Shown here: piece by piece, positions 33,567 to 42,271 of the stretch
Layout of the letters: each line of letters starts with the position of its first letter
Position numbering within the stretch: position 1 is the first letter of the stretch
NCBI GenBank assembly: GCA_045587485.1
Contig: JAZNCI010000044.1
Span: forward strand, 3,046 to 67,045
Direction of reading: 5' to 3'
Length of the DNA: 64,000 bases
DNA from: SIG440 sp045587485
GTDB lineage: Bacteria; Bacillota; Clostridia; Monoglobales; Monoglobaceae
Translations under genes and position numbers: made by a program
The notes under the pieces: model-generated
Database searches by the model: none
What the model was told of the DNA's origin: nothing
The model's input: only the letters and a program-made list of their open reading frames with translations

Positions 33567-34655
33567 TTATCGGATTATTCCGCCGCCAATGACAGTGTTT
33601 CCGCCGATTTCATAAAACACAACCGATTGTCCGGGGGTGATTGCCCTTTGGGGGTTGTCAAATATTACCTTTACGCAGCCATTATCCATTGGCTCAACGG
33701 ATGCCTCGGCTTCCTTTGCGCTGTAACGCACCTTTGCCGCAACACGAATAGGCTGCGAAAGCTTGTCAAAGGGAATAAAATTAACCGAATGTGCAATAAG
33801 GGTATCCGAAAATTCGGTTCCCTTTTCGCCAAGGACAATTTCGTTTTTCTCTGCATCAATGCGCAGAACAAACATCGGCTTGCCAAAGGTCACGCCCAAT
33901 CCCTTGCGTTGGCCTACGGTGTAGTGGATAATTCCCCGATGCTGGCCCAAAACATTTCCGTTTTCATCAACAAAGTTGCCGGGAATATCACTCTCACCCG
34001 TACGACGTTGTATAAACCCTGCATAATCATTGTCAGGAACAAAACAAATCTCCATACTGTCTGGCTTTTTTGCGGTAATCAGCCCCAACTTTTCAGCAAT
34101 GGCACGGGTTTCGTCCTTGTTTTCAAGTCTGCCAAGAGGCATAAGGGTTTTTGCAAGCTGGCTCTGATTTAAAGAATAGAGCGCATAGGTCTGGTCCTTT
34201 GCACAGGACATTGCACGTTTAAGGAGGTATCTGTCCAAAGATTCGTCATACTCCACCGATGCATAGTGACCTGTTGCAATATAGTCTGCACCAAGCAGCT
34301 CTGCCTTTTTCAGCATTGCGTCAAATTTAAGATATTTATTGCAGGCAATACAGGGGTTTGGGGTTCTGCCGTTTTTGTATTCATTTACAAAGTAATCTAT
34401 AACGCATTTATCAAACTCACGACGGAAGTCAAGAACGTGATGCTCAATCCCCAGCCTGTAGCACACATATTTTGCATCCTGGGCAGCGGACGCACTGCAG
34501 CAGGTGCCGTCAATATGCTGACCGCTGACTTCCTCGCCGTCCCAAAGACGCATAGTCAGTCCCACCACATCATAGCCGTCCTCAAGCAAAAGTGCTGCCG
34601 CAACGCTTGAATCAACGCCGCCTGACATTCCTATAACTACTTTTTTCTTATTCAT
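33567..34655 (-). CDS. mnmA: tRNA-specific 2-thiouridylase
   Basis: A 362-residue enzyme that makes 2-thiouridine at U34 of tRNA-Lys, -Glu and -Gln. The PP-loop GMSGGVDSSVAA is near residue 9, catalytic cysteines are in NPCIACN and in the MEICFV region, and the C-terminal barrel is complete. Start ATG 34655 gives the family opening; no strong ribosome site is seen, because an inverted-repeat element (34664-34893) abuts the start. It needs sulfur from a cysteine desulfurase, and nifS lies just upstream. Confidence 0.93.
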   Translation of the reverse strand: MNKKKVVIGMSGGVDSSVAAALLLEDGYDVVGLTMRLWDGEEVSGQHIDGTCCSASAAQDAKYVCYRLGIEHHVLDFRREFDKCVIDYFVNEYKNGRTPNPCIACNKYLKFDAMLKKAELLGADYIATGHYASVEYDESLDRYLLKRAMSCAKDQTYALYSLNQSQLAKTLMPLGRLENKDETRAIAEKLGLITAKKPDSMEICFVPDNDYAGFIQRRTGESDIPGNFVDENGNVLGQHRGIIHYTVGQRKGLGVTFGKPMFVLRIDAEKNEIVLGEKGTEFSDTLIAHSVNFIPFDKLSQPIRVAAKVRYSAKEAEASVEPMDNGCVKVIFDNPQRAITPGQSVVFYEIGGNTVIGGGIIR

Positions 34656-34663
34656 AGATTTAC

Positions 34664-34893
34664 GAAAAAGGCTGACCTTAGGCATCTTCACATAGGGATA
34701 AACCAACTTGAAACCTTGTATTTTGGCGCCGTACTGTGGCAAAAGCCTCGCCCAGCCATACAGGATTGGCTACGTTTTTGACTTGTCCGACATCCAAAAT
34801 ACTGTGTTTCAAGCAGTAAAACTGTTTTGATTTTTAATTTGAAATTCAAATTGATTTCTCCCTATGTGAAGACGCCTTTTGCCAGCCCTTTTT
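34664..34893. mobile_element. MITE-like element with imperfect terminal inverted repeats
   Basis: About 50-base ends, 34664-34715 and 34842-34893, are imperfect inverted repeats. The core CTTCACATAGGGA (34686-34698) and its complement (34859-34871) are exact. A nested inverted pair GTATTTTGG/CCAAAATAC is inside. There is no transposase. It separates mnmA from nifU and could have removed or supplied mnmA expression signals. This also explains a spurious N-terminal extension of mnmA. Confidence 0.5.
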
Positions 34894-34906
34894 ATCCTTT
34901 CAGATA

Positions 34907-35356
34907 TTATTCTTCTGCACCGTGGTCGTGTGCGTGACAGCAGGAGCAATCTCCGTTGCAGCCCACGATATGTGTGGGGTCAATGCCCTTGCGGTTATAG
35001 TAGTCTGCAATTGCTGAATGAATCGCCTCCTGAGCAAGATTTGAACAATGCATCTTTACAGGCGGAAGCCCGTCAAGAGCCTCGGCAACTGCAACATTGG
35101 TAATCTCTAAGGCCTCATCAATGGTCTTGCCCTTTACCATTTCGGTTGCCATACTTGATGTAGCAACTGCGGCACCACATCCAAAGGTTTTGAATTTAAC
35201 GTCTTCAATTCTCTTGGTGTCGTCATTTATCTTCATATAAATCTTCATAATATCGCCGCATTTGGGGTTACCAACCTGACCTACGGCATTTGCATCTTCA
35301 ATTTCACCTACATTTCTCGGATTTGAGAAATGGTCCATAACTTTTTCGCTGTACAT
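34907..35356 (-). CDS. nifU: NifU/IscU-like Fe-S cluster scaffold
   Basis: A 149-residue scaffold protein on which Fe-S clusters are built. The three conserved cysteines appear in NPKCGD, FGCGAA and KMHCSN, with an extra Cys-rich tail (CNGDCSCCHAHDHG) near the C-terminus. It accepts sulfur from the cysteine desulfurase encoded just upstream (23-base gap). This NifS-NifU pair is the common minimal Fe-S assembly set of Clostridia. Confidence 0.93.
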   Translation of the reverse strand: MYSEKVMDHFSNPRNVGEIEDANAVGQVGNPKCGDIMKIYMKINDDTKRIEDVKFKTFGCGAAVATSSMATEMVKGKTIDEALEITNVAVAEALDGLPPVKMHCSNLAQEAIHSAIADYYNRKGIDPTHIVGCNGDCSCCHAHDHGAEE

Positions 35357-35379
35357 AATATATCTTTTCCTTTCGTAAA

Positions 35380-36558
35380 TTACTTATTCTTGACTTCTTC
35401 GTATAATGGTGACATCTCCCTGAGTCTTGAAACGATGGTTTTAAGAGCCTCTACAATTCTATCAACGTCCTCCATTGTGTTGGCATCGCCAAAGGTAACT
35501 CTCAGCGAGCCGTGTGCAATCTCATGCTTTAAGCCGATTGCAAGAAGAACGTGTGACGGGTCAAGAGACCCCGATGTGCAGGCGCTGCCGCTTGATGCGG
35601 AAATTCCCTGCATATCAAGCATAAGCAAAAGGGATTCGCCCTCGATAAACTCAAATGAAATATTTGCATTTGATGCAAGCCTTTGGGTTGGATGACCGTT
35701 AAGCCGTGTGTATGGGATTTCAGCAAGTATTCTTTCGATATACTTGTCACGCATTGCCCCTAGTCTTTCGGTGTGTGCTTTAATATCTGCCGTTGCAAGC
35801 TCTATCGCCTTGCCAAGACCAACAATCGCCGGCACATTTTCGGTACCTGCACGCTTGTTACTCTCCTGAGCACCGCCTGTGATAAAGGGTGCAACCTTTA
35901 TTCCTTTTCTAATAAATAACGCACCGCTGCCCTTTGGTCCGTAAAATTTGTGACCTGTCATTGACAGAAGGTCAACATTCATTTTGTTTACATCAATCTC
36001 CATCATACCGATTGCCTGAACTGCATCGGTGTGGAAGATAACTCCTGCATCCTTTGTTACCTTGCCAATTTCCTCAATAGGCATAATTGTGCCTATTTCG
36101 TTGTTGGCTGTCATTATAGTAACAAGAATGGTTGTGTCCTTAATTGCCTTGCGTACATCCTCGGCCGACACCATACCAAACTCATCAACGGGCAGATATG
36201 TTACCTCAAAACCCTCTTTTTCAAGAGCCTGACAGGTGTGCAAAACTGCGTGGTGTTCAACCGCCGTTGTAATAATATGATTGCCCTTTGCCTTGTTTGC
36301 GTGGGCTACGCCTCTTATTGCCCAGTTGTCAGCTTCTGTGCCGGAGCCTGTAAAGAAAATTTCCTGAACGCCAGCACCGATAGCCTTTGCAACCTGTTCG
36401 CGGGCAAGGCTTATTGCCTTTTTAGTTTCTCTGCCCTCTGCATAAACCGTTGATGCATTGCCGAAATTATCAATAAAATACGGAATCATTACATCAAGGA
36501 CCTCACGCCTTACGGGAGTTGTTGCCGAATGGTCAACATAAACTCTTTTTGTATCCAT
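35380..36558 (-). CDS. nifS: Cysteine desulfurase
   Basis: A 392-residue PLP enzyme that releases sulfur from cysteine for Fe-S clusters and tRNA thiolation. The PLP lysine lies in SMTGHKFYGPKG and the catalytic cysteine in SSGSACTSGSLDPSH. Standard NifS/IscS length. AGAAAGG precedes ATG 36558. No iscR-type regulator is adjacent. Confidence 0.95.
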   Translation of the reverse strand: MDTKRVYVDHSATTPVRREVLDVMIPYFIDNFGNASTVYAEGRETKKAISLAREQVAKAIGAGVQEIFFTGSGTEADNWAIRGVAHANKAKGNHIITTAVEHHAVLHTCQALEKEGFEVTYLPVDEFGMVSAEDVRKAIKDTTILVTIMTANNEIGTIMPIEEIGKVTKDAGVIFHTDAVQAIGMMEIDVNKMNVDLLSMTGHKFYGPKGSGALFIRKGIKVAPFITGGAQESNKRAGTENVPAIVGLGKAIELATADIKAHTERLGAMRDKYIERILAEIPYTRLNGHPTQRLASNANISFEFIEGESLLLMLDMQGISASSGSACTSGSLDPSHVLLAIGLKHEIAHGSLRVTFGDANTMEDVDRIVEALKTIVSRLREMSPLYEEVKNK

Positions 36559-36578
36559 AAAATCCTACCTTTCTCTTC

Positions 36579-36608
36579 GGAGTGAAATCTATGAAAAGTA
36601 GATACTCC
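36579..36608 (-). promoter_or_regulatory. Bulged hairpin in the nifS leader
   Basis: On the minus strand, GGAGT-ATCTA (36608-36599) pairs with TAGAT-ACTCC (36591-36579) around a 7-base loop with a 3-base bulge. It lies between rnhA and nifS. It may be a weak terminator or a leader structure. Confidence 0.35.
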
Positions 36609-36619
36609 TTAAATAACAA

Positions 36620-37066
36620 TCATTTAAACTGTTGCGACTGTGCAACCGCCAGCCTGTCGCATCTTTCGTTTTCGGGGTGGCCTGCGTGACCCTTTACCCA
36701 TACAAGCTCAACCTGATGCTTATCAAGAAGATTGAGAATTTTTTCCCAAAGGTCGGGGTTTAGTGCCGCTTCACGACGGTTTCGCATCCAGCCATTTTCG
36801 CGCCATTTAACCGCCCACCCAAGTTCTATTGCATCAATAAGATACTTTGAATCGCTGTAAAGTTTAACACGGCAAGGCTGATTTAAAGCTTCAAGACCCA
36901 CAATTGCAGCAGTAAGCTCCATACGGTTGTTGGTGGTCTCGGCCTCGCCGCCAGAAAGCTCCTTTATCGTATCGCCGTATTTCAAAATAACACCATAGCC
37001 GCCCGGCCCCGGATTTCCGCTGCAGGCGCCGTCGGTAAATATCTCAACAAGCTTAAGTTCCCCCAT
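36620..37066 (-). CDS. rnhA: Ribonuclease HI
   Basis: A 148-residue RNase H that cuts RNA in RNA-DNA hybrids. The catalytic acids are visible in FTDGACSGNPGPGG (Asp), NNRMELTAA (Glu) and YSDSKY (Asp), with the last Asp in NERCDRLA and the HxGHxxN-like KGHAGHPEN. Full length. Confidence 0.94.
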   Translation of the reverse strand: MGELKLVEIFTDGACSGNPGPGGYGVILKYGDTIKELSGGEAETTNNRMELTAAIVGLEALNQPCRVKLYSDSKYLIDAIELGWAVKWRENGWMRNRREAALNPDLWEKILNLLDKHQVELVWVKGHAGHPENERCDRLAVAQSQQFK

Positions 37067-37178
37067 AGGTTTACCTCTTATGATTGATACTTGAATGCGT
37101 TTTTACATTCAAAGTACATTGTAGCATATTATTCCAAAAAAATCTACCCATAATTCACATTTTTTGCAAAATAATTAT

Positions 37179-37207
37179 TTGACAAATTTCTCTTGACCCT
37201 TTATAAT
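37179..37207 (+). promoter_or_regulatory. Consensus promoter of the ABC-F gene
   Basis: TTGACA (37179-37184), a 17-base spacer and TATAAT (37202-37207), 37 bases before the start codon. Confidence 0.8.
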
Positions 37208-37243
37208 AACAGTCGGGAAAATATTAAATACAGGAGAGCACAA

Positions 37244-38797
37244 ATGAGCATACTCAATGCAGAAAATATAACACACAGCTTTGGAGGCAGACAGATACTT
37301 GATGATGCCAGCTTTCGTCTGCTCAAAGGCGAGCATATCGGCCTAATTGGTGCCAACGGCGAAGGCAAATCCTCGTTCTTGAAAATTATAACAGGCGAGC
37401 TCCAGCCCGACAGCGGCACGGTTGAATGGTGCCGTCACATTACCTATGGCTATCTTGACCAGTATTCCTCACTTGGCAAGGGCAAAACGATAATGGATGT
37501 TTTAAGAGATGCCTTTTCCCATCTCAGCAAGCTTGAAGCCGAAATGATATCCATTTACGACAAAATGGCAGACGCGACAGACGATGAAATCGCAAAAATG
37601 ATGGAAGACGTTGGCGAAATGCAAGAAATCTTAGACTCATCGGGCTATTATACCATCGACACCAAGATTTCGGAATATGCCAACGGTCTTGGCCTTGGCG
37701 AAATCGGCCTTGACAAGGATGTATCTGAGCTCAGCGGCGGTCAGCGTGCAAAGGTTTTGCTTGCCAAGGTTCTTCTTGAAAATCCTATGATTTTAATTTT
37801 AGACGAGCCTACCAACTTTCTTGACGAAAACCACATAAAATGGCTGACCAGCTTTTTGCAGAACTACGAGAATGCATTCATCCTTGTTTCACACGATATG
37901 CCCTTTCTCACCAATGTAACCAACGTAATTTATCATCTTGAAAACACCATTCTCACGCGATACAAGGGCACATACGACGACTTTTTAAGAATGTACGATT
38001 TGCAAAAGCAGCAGCTTGAACAGGCTTATAAAAAGCAACAGAAAAAGATTGCCGACCTTGAAGTTTTTGTTGCCAAAAACAAGGCAAGAGCCGCAACTGC
38101 AACATTGGCAAGGTCACGTCAAAAAGAGCTTGACAAAATGGACAGAATCAGCCTTGCCCCCGAAAAGATAAAGCCCGCCTTTTCCTTCAGGTGCGACCGT
38201 GCCCCCGGCAGAATAGCAATCTCCGCAAAGGGTCTTATTATCGGTTATGATTCGCCGCTTACCAAAAAAATTGATTTACAGATTGAACGAAATCAAAAAA
38301 TCGCCATAAAAGGTGTAAACGGCTTAGGAAAATCAACACTTCTTAAAACCCTGCTTAGAATCATTCCGCCAATTGAGGGTAAAATTGAGCACGACCAGTT
38401 CCTTAACATTGGCTACTTTGAACAGGAAGAAAGTGCATCAGACAAAACCGCACTTCAGGAATTCTGGGACGAATTCCCATCCCTCACCAATGCCGAAGCC
38501 CGTGCCGCCCTTGCAAAATGCGGTCTTACCACCGAGCATATCACATCTCAAATGAAGGTGCTGTCAGGAGGCGAAAATGCAAAGGTACGCCTTTGCAAAA
38601 TTATGCAAAGCCCTGCAAATCTTCTTGTTCTTGACGAGCCTACCAACCATTTGGACGTTGACGCCAAGGCAGAGCTTGCAAAAGCGGTAAAAGAGTTTAA
38701 AGGCACAGTTTTGCTTGTGAGCCACGAGCCTGAATTTTACAGCGATGTGTGCAGTGATATCTGGGATGTATCCGATTGGAGCACCAAAATTGTATGA
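37244..38797 (+). CDS. ABC-F family ATPase
   Basis: A 517-residue soluble protein with two ABC domains and no membrane part. Walker A sequences GANGEGKSS and GVNGLGKSTLL, signature LSGGQRAK and LSGGENAK, Walker B LILDEPTNFLD and LVLDEPTNHLD, separated by the basic linker of ABC-F proteins. These proteins act on the ribosome, either to rescue translation or to protect from antibiotics; this one resembles the housekeeping YkpA/YbiT size class. Start ATG 37244 follows AGGAGA. Confidence 0.9.
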   Translation: MSILNAENITHSFGGRQILDDASFRLLKGEHIGLIGANGEGKSSFLKIITGELQPDSGTVEWCRHITYGYLDQYSSLGKGKTIMDVLRDAFSHLSKLEAEMISIYDKMADATDDEIAKMMEDVGEMQEILDSSGYYTIDTKISEYANGLGLGEIGLDKDVSELSGGQRAKVLLAKVLLENPMILILDEPTNFLDENHIKWLTSFLQNYENAFILVSHDMPFLTNVTNVIYHLENTILTRYKGTYDDFLRMYDLQKQQLEQAYKKQQKKIADLEVFVAKNKARAATATLARSRQKELDKMDRISLAPEKIKPAFSFRCDRAPGRIAISAKGLIIGYDSPLTKKIDLQIERNQKIAIKGVNGLGKSTLLKTLLRIIPPIEGKIEHDQFLNIGYFEQEESASDKTALQEFWDEFPSLTNAEARAALAKCGLTTEHITSQMKVLSGGENAKVRLCKIMQSPANLLVLDEPTNHLDVDAKAELAKAVKEFKGTVLLVSHEPEFYSDVCSDIWDVSDWSTKIV

Positions 38798-38854
38798 TTG
38801 AAATTTTTGTGAATCGAAATATATTTATTGACGGGAATAGGTAAAATTGATTCT

Positions 38855-38940
38855 GAACACACAAACCGAGCCAAAGCCGTGCTTTGGGCTACCCGAAGGT
38901 GTACTTGTGTACACCGAGAGGCGAGGTTTGTGCGTAGCAA
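38855..38940. repeat. Three-way-junction palindromic repeat
   Basis: An outer stem CACAAACC (38860-38867)/GGTTTGTG (38925-38932) encloses two hairpins: AGCC-AAAGC/GCTTT-GGGCT (38869-38890) and GGTGTAC/GTACACC (38898-38915). The motif GGCGAGG plus TTTG recurs in the element at 34664-34893, so the two may be related. No ORF of substance. Confidence 0.5.
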
Positions 38941-38957
38941 AAAGACCATAAAAATCA

Positions 38958-38990
38958 GAAAACCGCATACACTTGTATGCGGTTTTCAAC
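38958..38990 (+). terminator. Terminator downstream of the ABC-F gene
   Basis: Near-perfect 14-bp inverted repeat GAAAACCGCATACA (38958-38971) with its complement (38974-38987), T-rich on exit. Confidence 0.7.
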
Positions 38991-39077
38991 ATTATTAATA
39001 GTTTTATACTAATTCACATCTTTTATTTGAGAATTTCCCGTCTTTTTGCGGTCAGGACAATTTTAACATTCCCGAAT

Positions 39078-42011
39078 TTATCTTACAATTACGATTTCAG
39101 ATACTCTGTCCTCGAAAATCTTGATAAATACTCTTACTTCATTTCCTTCCTCAAATACCTCGATATCACCTGCTGTTACAACAGAAATATTGCCTGTTTT
39201 ACGCTGTGAGTTATATTCATAAACGCTTGCACCTTCTGTTGAGTAGTTCTGAATTGTGCCGTTTACGCTTACGTTTACAGAATCTGCAAATTTCTTTGTT
39301 ACACGGCCGTAAACAAGCATCAGGTCTGTACCAATTGTCTTTGTGAATTCTGTACTCTTGGTATCACGGTCAAAAAGCAGTGTAATCTGGTCAACCTCGC
39401 CCTGAGCATTTGTGCTGTACTGGAAGATATCGCCCTGCTCAAGGCTTGCGCCGTCGCCCTTTACGAATACACTCTTGTCTGCCGAACGGAGTTCAACCTC
39501 TCGTGAATTTTCAAGACCATAAACGATGTCAATTGCATCATAGTCTTCATTTTGTGCCTCTGCAATTTCGTCAACAAGAACGATGGGTGATTTTGCCTCG
39601 GTAATACCTGTTGAGCTTGTTACGATAACAGCACCTGCAGTAAAGTCTTCCTGAAGGTCATAAACTATAATGTCATAAGGTGTGTTGTTCGAGAACATTG
39701 TATTATTTCTTACTGCATATTTTGTTGTGTCTGTGCCCGCATCTGCAGGAATATCAAACACTACGGTATTTGCTGTTACTCTCACATTGCCCAGCATACC
39801 TGATGCACTCTTATAAACCTGGTCGGCTGCAGCTAAGTTCTTTGTAAATACTCCCTTGTTTACTGCACCTGTTCCTGTTTTATCAACTGCAATATCAAGA
39901 CCAGTGAGCTTGCCTGCTGAATTTACTTCATAGGTTATAAGCTGAGGCGATACAACCCCATCCTTGCCAAACTGTGCCAATGCCTCGGTTGGTGTAAGAC
40001 CATAGGTGTTGTTTACACGGATTTTTGCTGCACCGTCATAAATTTGAGTTTCGCCTTTTGCTGTGAAAATCTTGAACTGGATTGTTTCGTCGATTGTGCC
40101 TGTTATAGCAGCGTTTGTCAGATAACCATAAGCACCGCGGATTGCTGCACCTGTTGATGTTGCAGTCTGGTCTACTGCCGCAACATTACCCTCGACGTCA
40201 AGATAAAATCTTCCTTCATCTCTCAGGTTGATTTCATTGGGATAATTTGCCGCCTTTTTATAGATAGTGTCTGAATCGTTAATCTTGAATCCGTCGTTTG
40301 TTATCTGTGTTACACGCCCAAGAACGCTCTCGGTTGAAACATAAGCCTTGATGAGCTGTTTATCCTGACTGACTGTATATGAAATTACGTTCCATTCAGC
40401 CAAATCCCTTGGTTCAATTTCTACCCCGTTTCTTACAAGAGTATACATAATCTCTGTGTTTTCAGGGTCAAGAAGAAGCGAGCCGTTGTTATACTTGTCT
40501 GTTACTCTGCCGGTAACTGTTGAAACTGTTTCTACAACAAGGTTTGTAAAGTGATTTACAAACACTATATCATATACATTGTTCACGTCTGTGTCAAGCA
40601 GAATCATATTTCCCGTTGTGGGTATAAGCTGTTCATTTGTCATAGTTGCAATATACTTGCCGTTGTAAATATATACAGGCTCTGCAACAATGCTTGCTGT
40701 CTTTGCATTCTGGTCGTTGGTGTTTGCTCTCCAATAAGTTACTGTTTTGTTTTCCCCTGTCTCGCCTGTCACCGAAACAATGTCTTTTGCATTTATGGTC
40801 AGAACATTGTTTTTACTGTTTTGGGGTCTTACAAGAATTAATGTCTTTTCGTCGGATGTTGAGTCAACTCTTGCATAATATACTACGTTGTAGCCAAGGT
40901 ATTCCCTTGCCATTGTAGTTCCTTCGATAAAGGTGCTGTCGTTTATCATTATGCGGTCTTCGGCTGCTGTGCTGCCGCCTGTAAGAGTTGTTTCACTTGT
41001 GCCGGTAACCTGTCCGTATGCCTTTTCAACATTCAATCTGTCATAAAGCAATGTTTTGTCAACAACCTCATATACAACGTTGCTGCCAAAGCCTGTCTGT
41101 TCCATAAGGTTAACCGTAAGTGCATTAAATACAAGCTGAGCTATATCGCCTCTTTTTGCATTAGTGGCACCTGCGGCTGTTATTCCCTTAAGAAGCTGAT
41201 TTTCAGACGCAACTGCCATATATCCGGCAGGATATCCGCCACGGTCGCCTGCCACGGGTTCATAACCAAGTGCTCTTACAACAATTGTTACCGCTTCCTG
41301 AAGAAGCACGGGGTCGTCAGGACGGAATGTTCCTACATCATCGCCCACAACCATTCCCTGCTGCTCTGCAACATTGATTGCGCCGTTTGCCCAGTGATTT
41401 GAAACAACATCAGGAAATTTTGTTGGTGTGTTTGCACCGTTTGCAACATCCTCAAGACCTACCGAGTATACTGCAACCTTTGCCATTTCTGAACGCAAAA
41501 TACTGTCGTTGGGGCGGAAGGCACCATCTTCGGCGTCACCTACCATAATGCCCAACGCCCCGAGAACCTCGGCTGCTTCCTCGTACTTTGTTCCCTGAAT
41601 ATCGGGAGAAAGTGCAACTCTTCTGCTGCTGTATCTTGAGAGTGCAACATTTTCGCTGAGCTCACCATTCATCATTGCGTTGTTCTTTGTTTTGTTTTGT
41701 TCAACGATTGCCTCGCTGTTATCCATTGTCCGTGTTGCACGTGGCATTGTGTTCTGTCCGTCAGCAGTCTGTGCTGAGGTCTGTCCGTTTGTACTTTGTT
41801 GTTGTGTTTGTCCTTGTGCTGCATCACTGCCCGGTGTGCTGCCAGAAGTTTTACCGATGCCGCCTGCTGCAGCATTTCCTGCGGTCTGGTCAAGCATCTC
41901 GGCTGTTTCACCTGATGCAAAATGCATATCCGCATTTGCAGCAAAAACATTTATGCCCAATGTGAAAATCATTGTGAATACCACAAATAAGGCAATAAGT
42001 TTTTTTGACAT
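39078..42011 (-). CDS. Large secreted SLH-domain surface protein
   Basis: A 977-residue exported protein. A signal peptide (about residues 1-24, cleavage after VFAA) is followed by a low-complexity Gly/Gln/Thr/Ser stretch (to about 100), then three SLH motifs (about 135-330; FRPNDSILRSEMAKV, FRPDDPVLLQEAVTI) that anchor proteins to cell-wall polymers. The remaining approximately 640 residues are beta-rich repeats without recognised catalytic sites. Candidate S-layer or surface structural protein. A strong GGAGGA site precedes ATG 42011. Divergent from another SLH gene at 42272. Confidence 0.88.
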   Translation of the reverse strand: MSKKLIALFVVFTMIFTLGINVFAANADMHFASGETAEMLDQTAGNAAAGGIGKTSGSTPGSDAAQGQTQQQSTNGQTSAQTADGQNTMPRATRTMDNSEAIVEQNKTKNNAMMNGELSENVALSRYSSRRVALSPDIQGTKYEEAAEVLGALGIMVGDAEDGAFRPNDSILRSEMAKVAVYSVGLEDVANGANTPTKFPDVVSNHWANGAINVAEQQGMVVGDDVGTFRPDDPVLLQEAVTIVVRALGYEPVAGDRGGYPAGYMAVASENQLLKGITAAGATNAKRGDIAQLVFNALTVNLMEQTGFGSNVVYEVVDKTLLYDRLNVEKAYGQVTGTSETTLTGGSTAAEDRIMINDSTFIEGTTMAREYLGYNVVYYARVDSTSDEKTLILVRPQNSKNNVLTINAKDIVSVTGETGENKTVTYWRANTNDQNAKTASIVAEPVYIYNGKYIATMTNEQLIPTTGNMILLDTDVNNVYDIVFVNHFTNLVVETVSTVTGRVTDKYNNGSLLLDPENTEIMYTLVRNGVEIEPRDLAEWNVISYTVSQDKQLIKAYVSTESVLGRVTQITNDGFKINDSDTIYKKAANYPNEINLRDEGRFYLDVEGNVAAVDQTATSTGAAIRGAYGYLTNAAITGTIDETIQFKIFTAKGETQIYDGAAKIRVNNTYGLTPTEALAQFGKDGVVSPQLITYEVNSAGKLTGLDIAVDKTGTGAVNKGVFTKNLAAADQVYKSASGMLGNVRVTANTVVFDIPADAGTDTTKYAVRNNTMFSNNTPYDIIVYDLQEDFTAGAVIVTSSTGITEAKSPIVLVDEIAEAQNEDYDAIDIVYGLENSREVELRSADKSVFVKGDGASLEQGDIFQYSTNAQGEVDQITLLFDRDTKSTEFTKTIGTDLMLVYGRVTKKFADSVNVSVNGTIQNYSTEGASVYEYNSQRKTGNISVVTAGDIEVFEEGNEVRVFIKIFEDRVSEIVIVR

Positions 42012-42175
42012 TTTTATTCCTCCTTATTAAAATTTGAAAATGTTTCGTGTTTATTGTGCGTCGATAAAAGGAATTTACAACACCAACTTTTTGGCTCAAT
42101 TAGCAAATAATTACGGCATCTTAAATTTTTAATGCTTTTGTAACAATTATTTAAAAAAATTTTCCTTAAATATAG

Positions 42176-42204
42176 TTGAAATATATAAAAATGTATGATA
42201 GAAT
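42176..42204 (+). promoter_or_regulatory. Possible promoter of the SLH gene at 42272
   Basis: TTGAAA (42176-42181), a 17-base spacer and TAGAAT (42199-42204), 68 bases before the start codon. The 42012-42271 interval is very AT-rich and otherwise empty. Confidence 0.45.
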
Positions 42205-42271
42205 AAAAATGTATTATACTATATGTTGTATAAATATTAATTTTTCATATACAATAAAGGGGGAACAACCA

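Noticed and set aside
34655..34742. A 29-residue N-terminal extension of MnmA
   Set aside because: The extra residues are encoded by the inverted-repeat element and MnmA homologues start at the MNKKKVV position.
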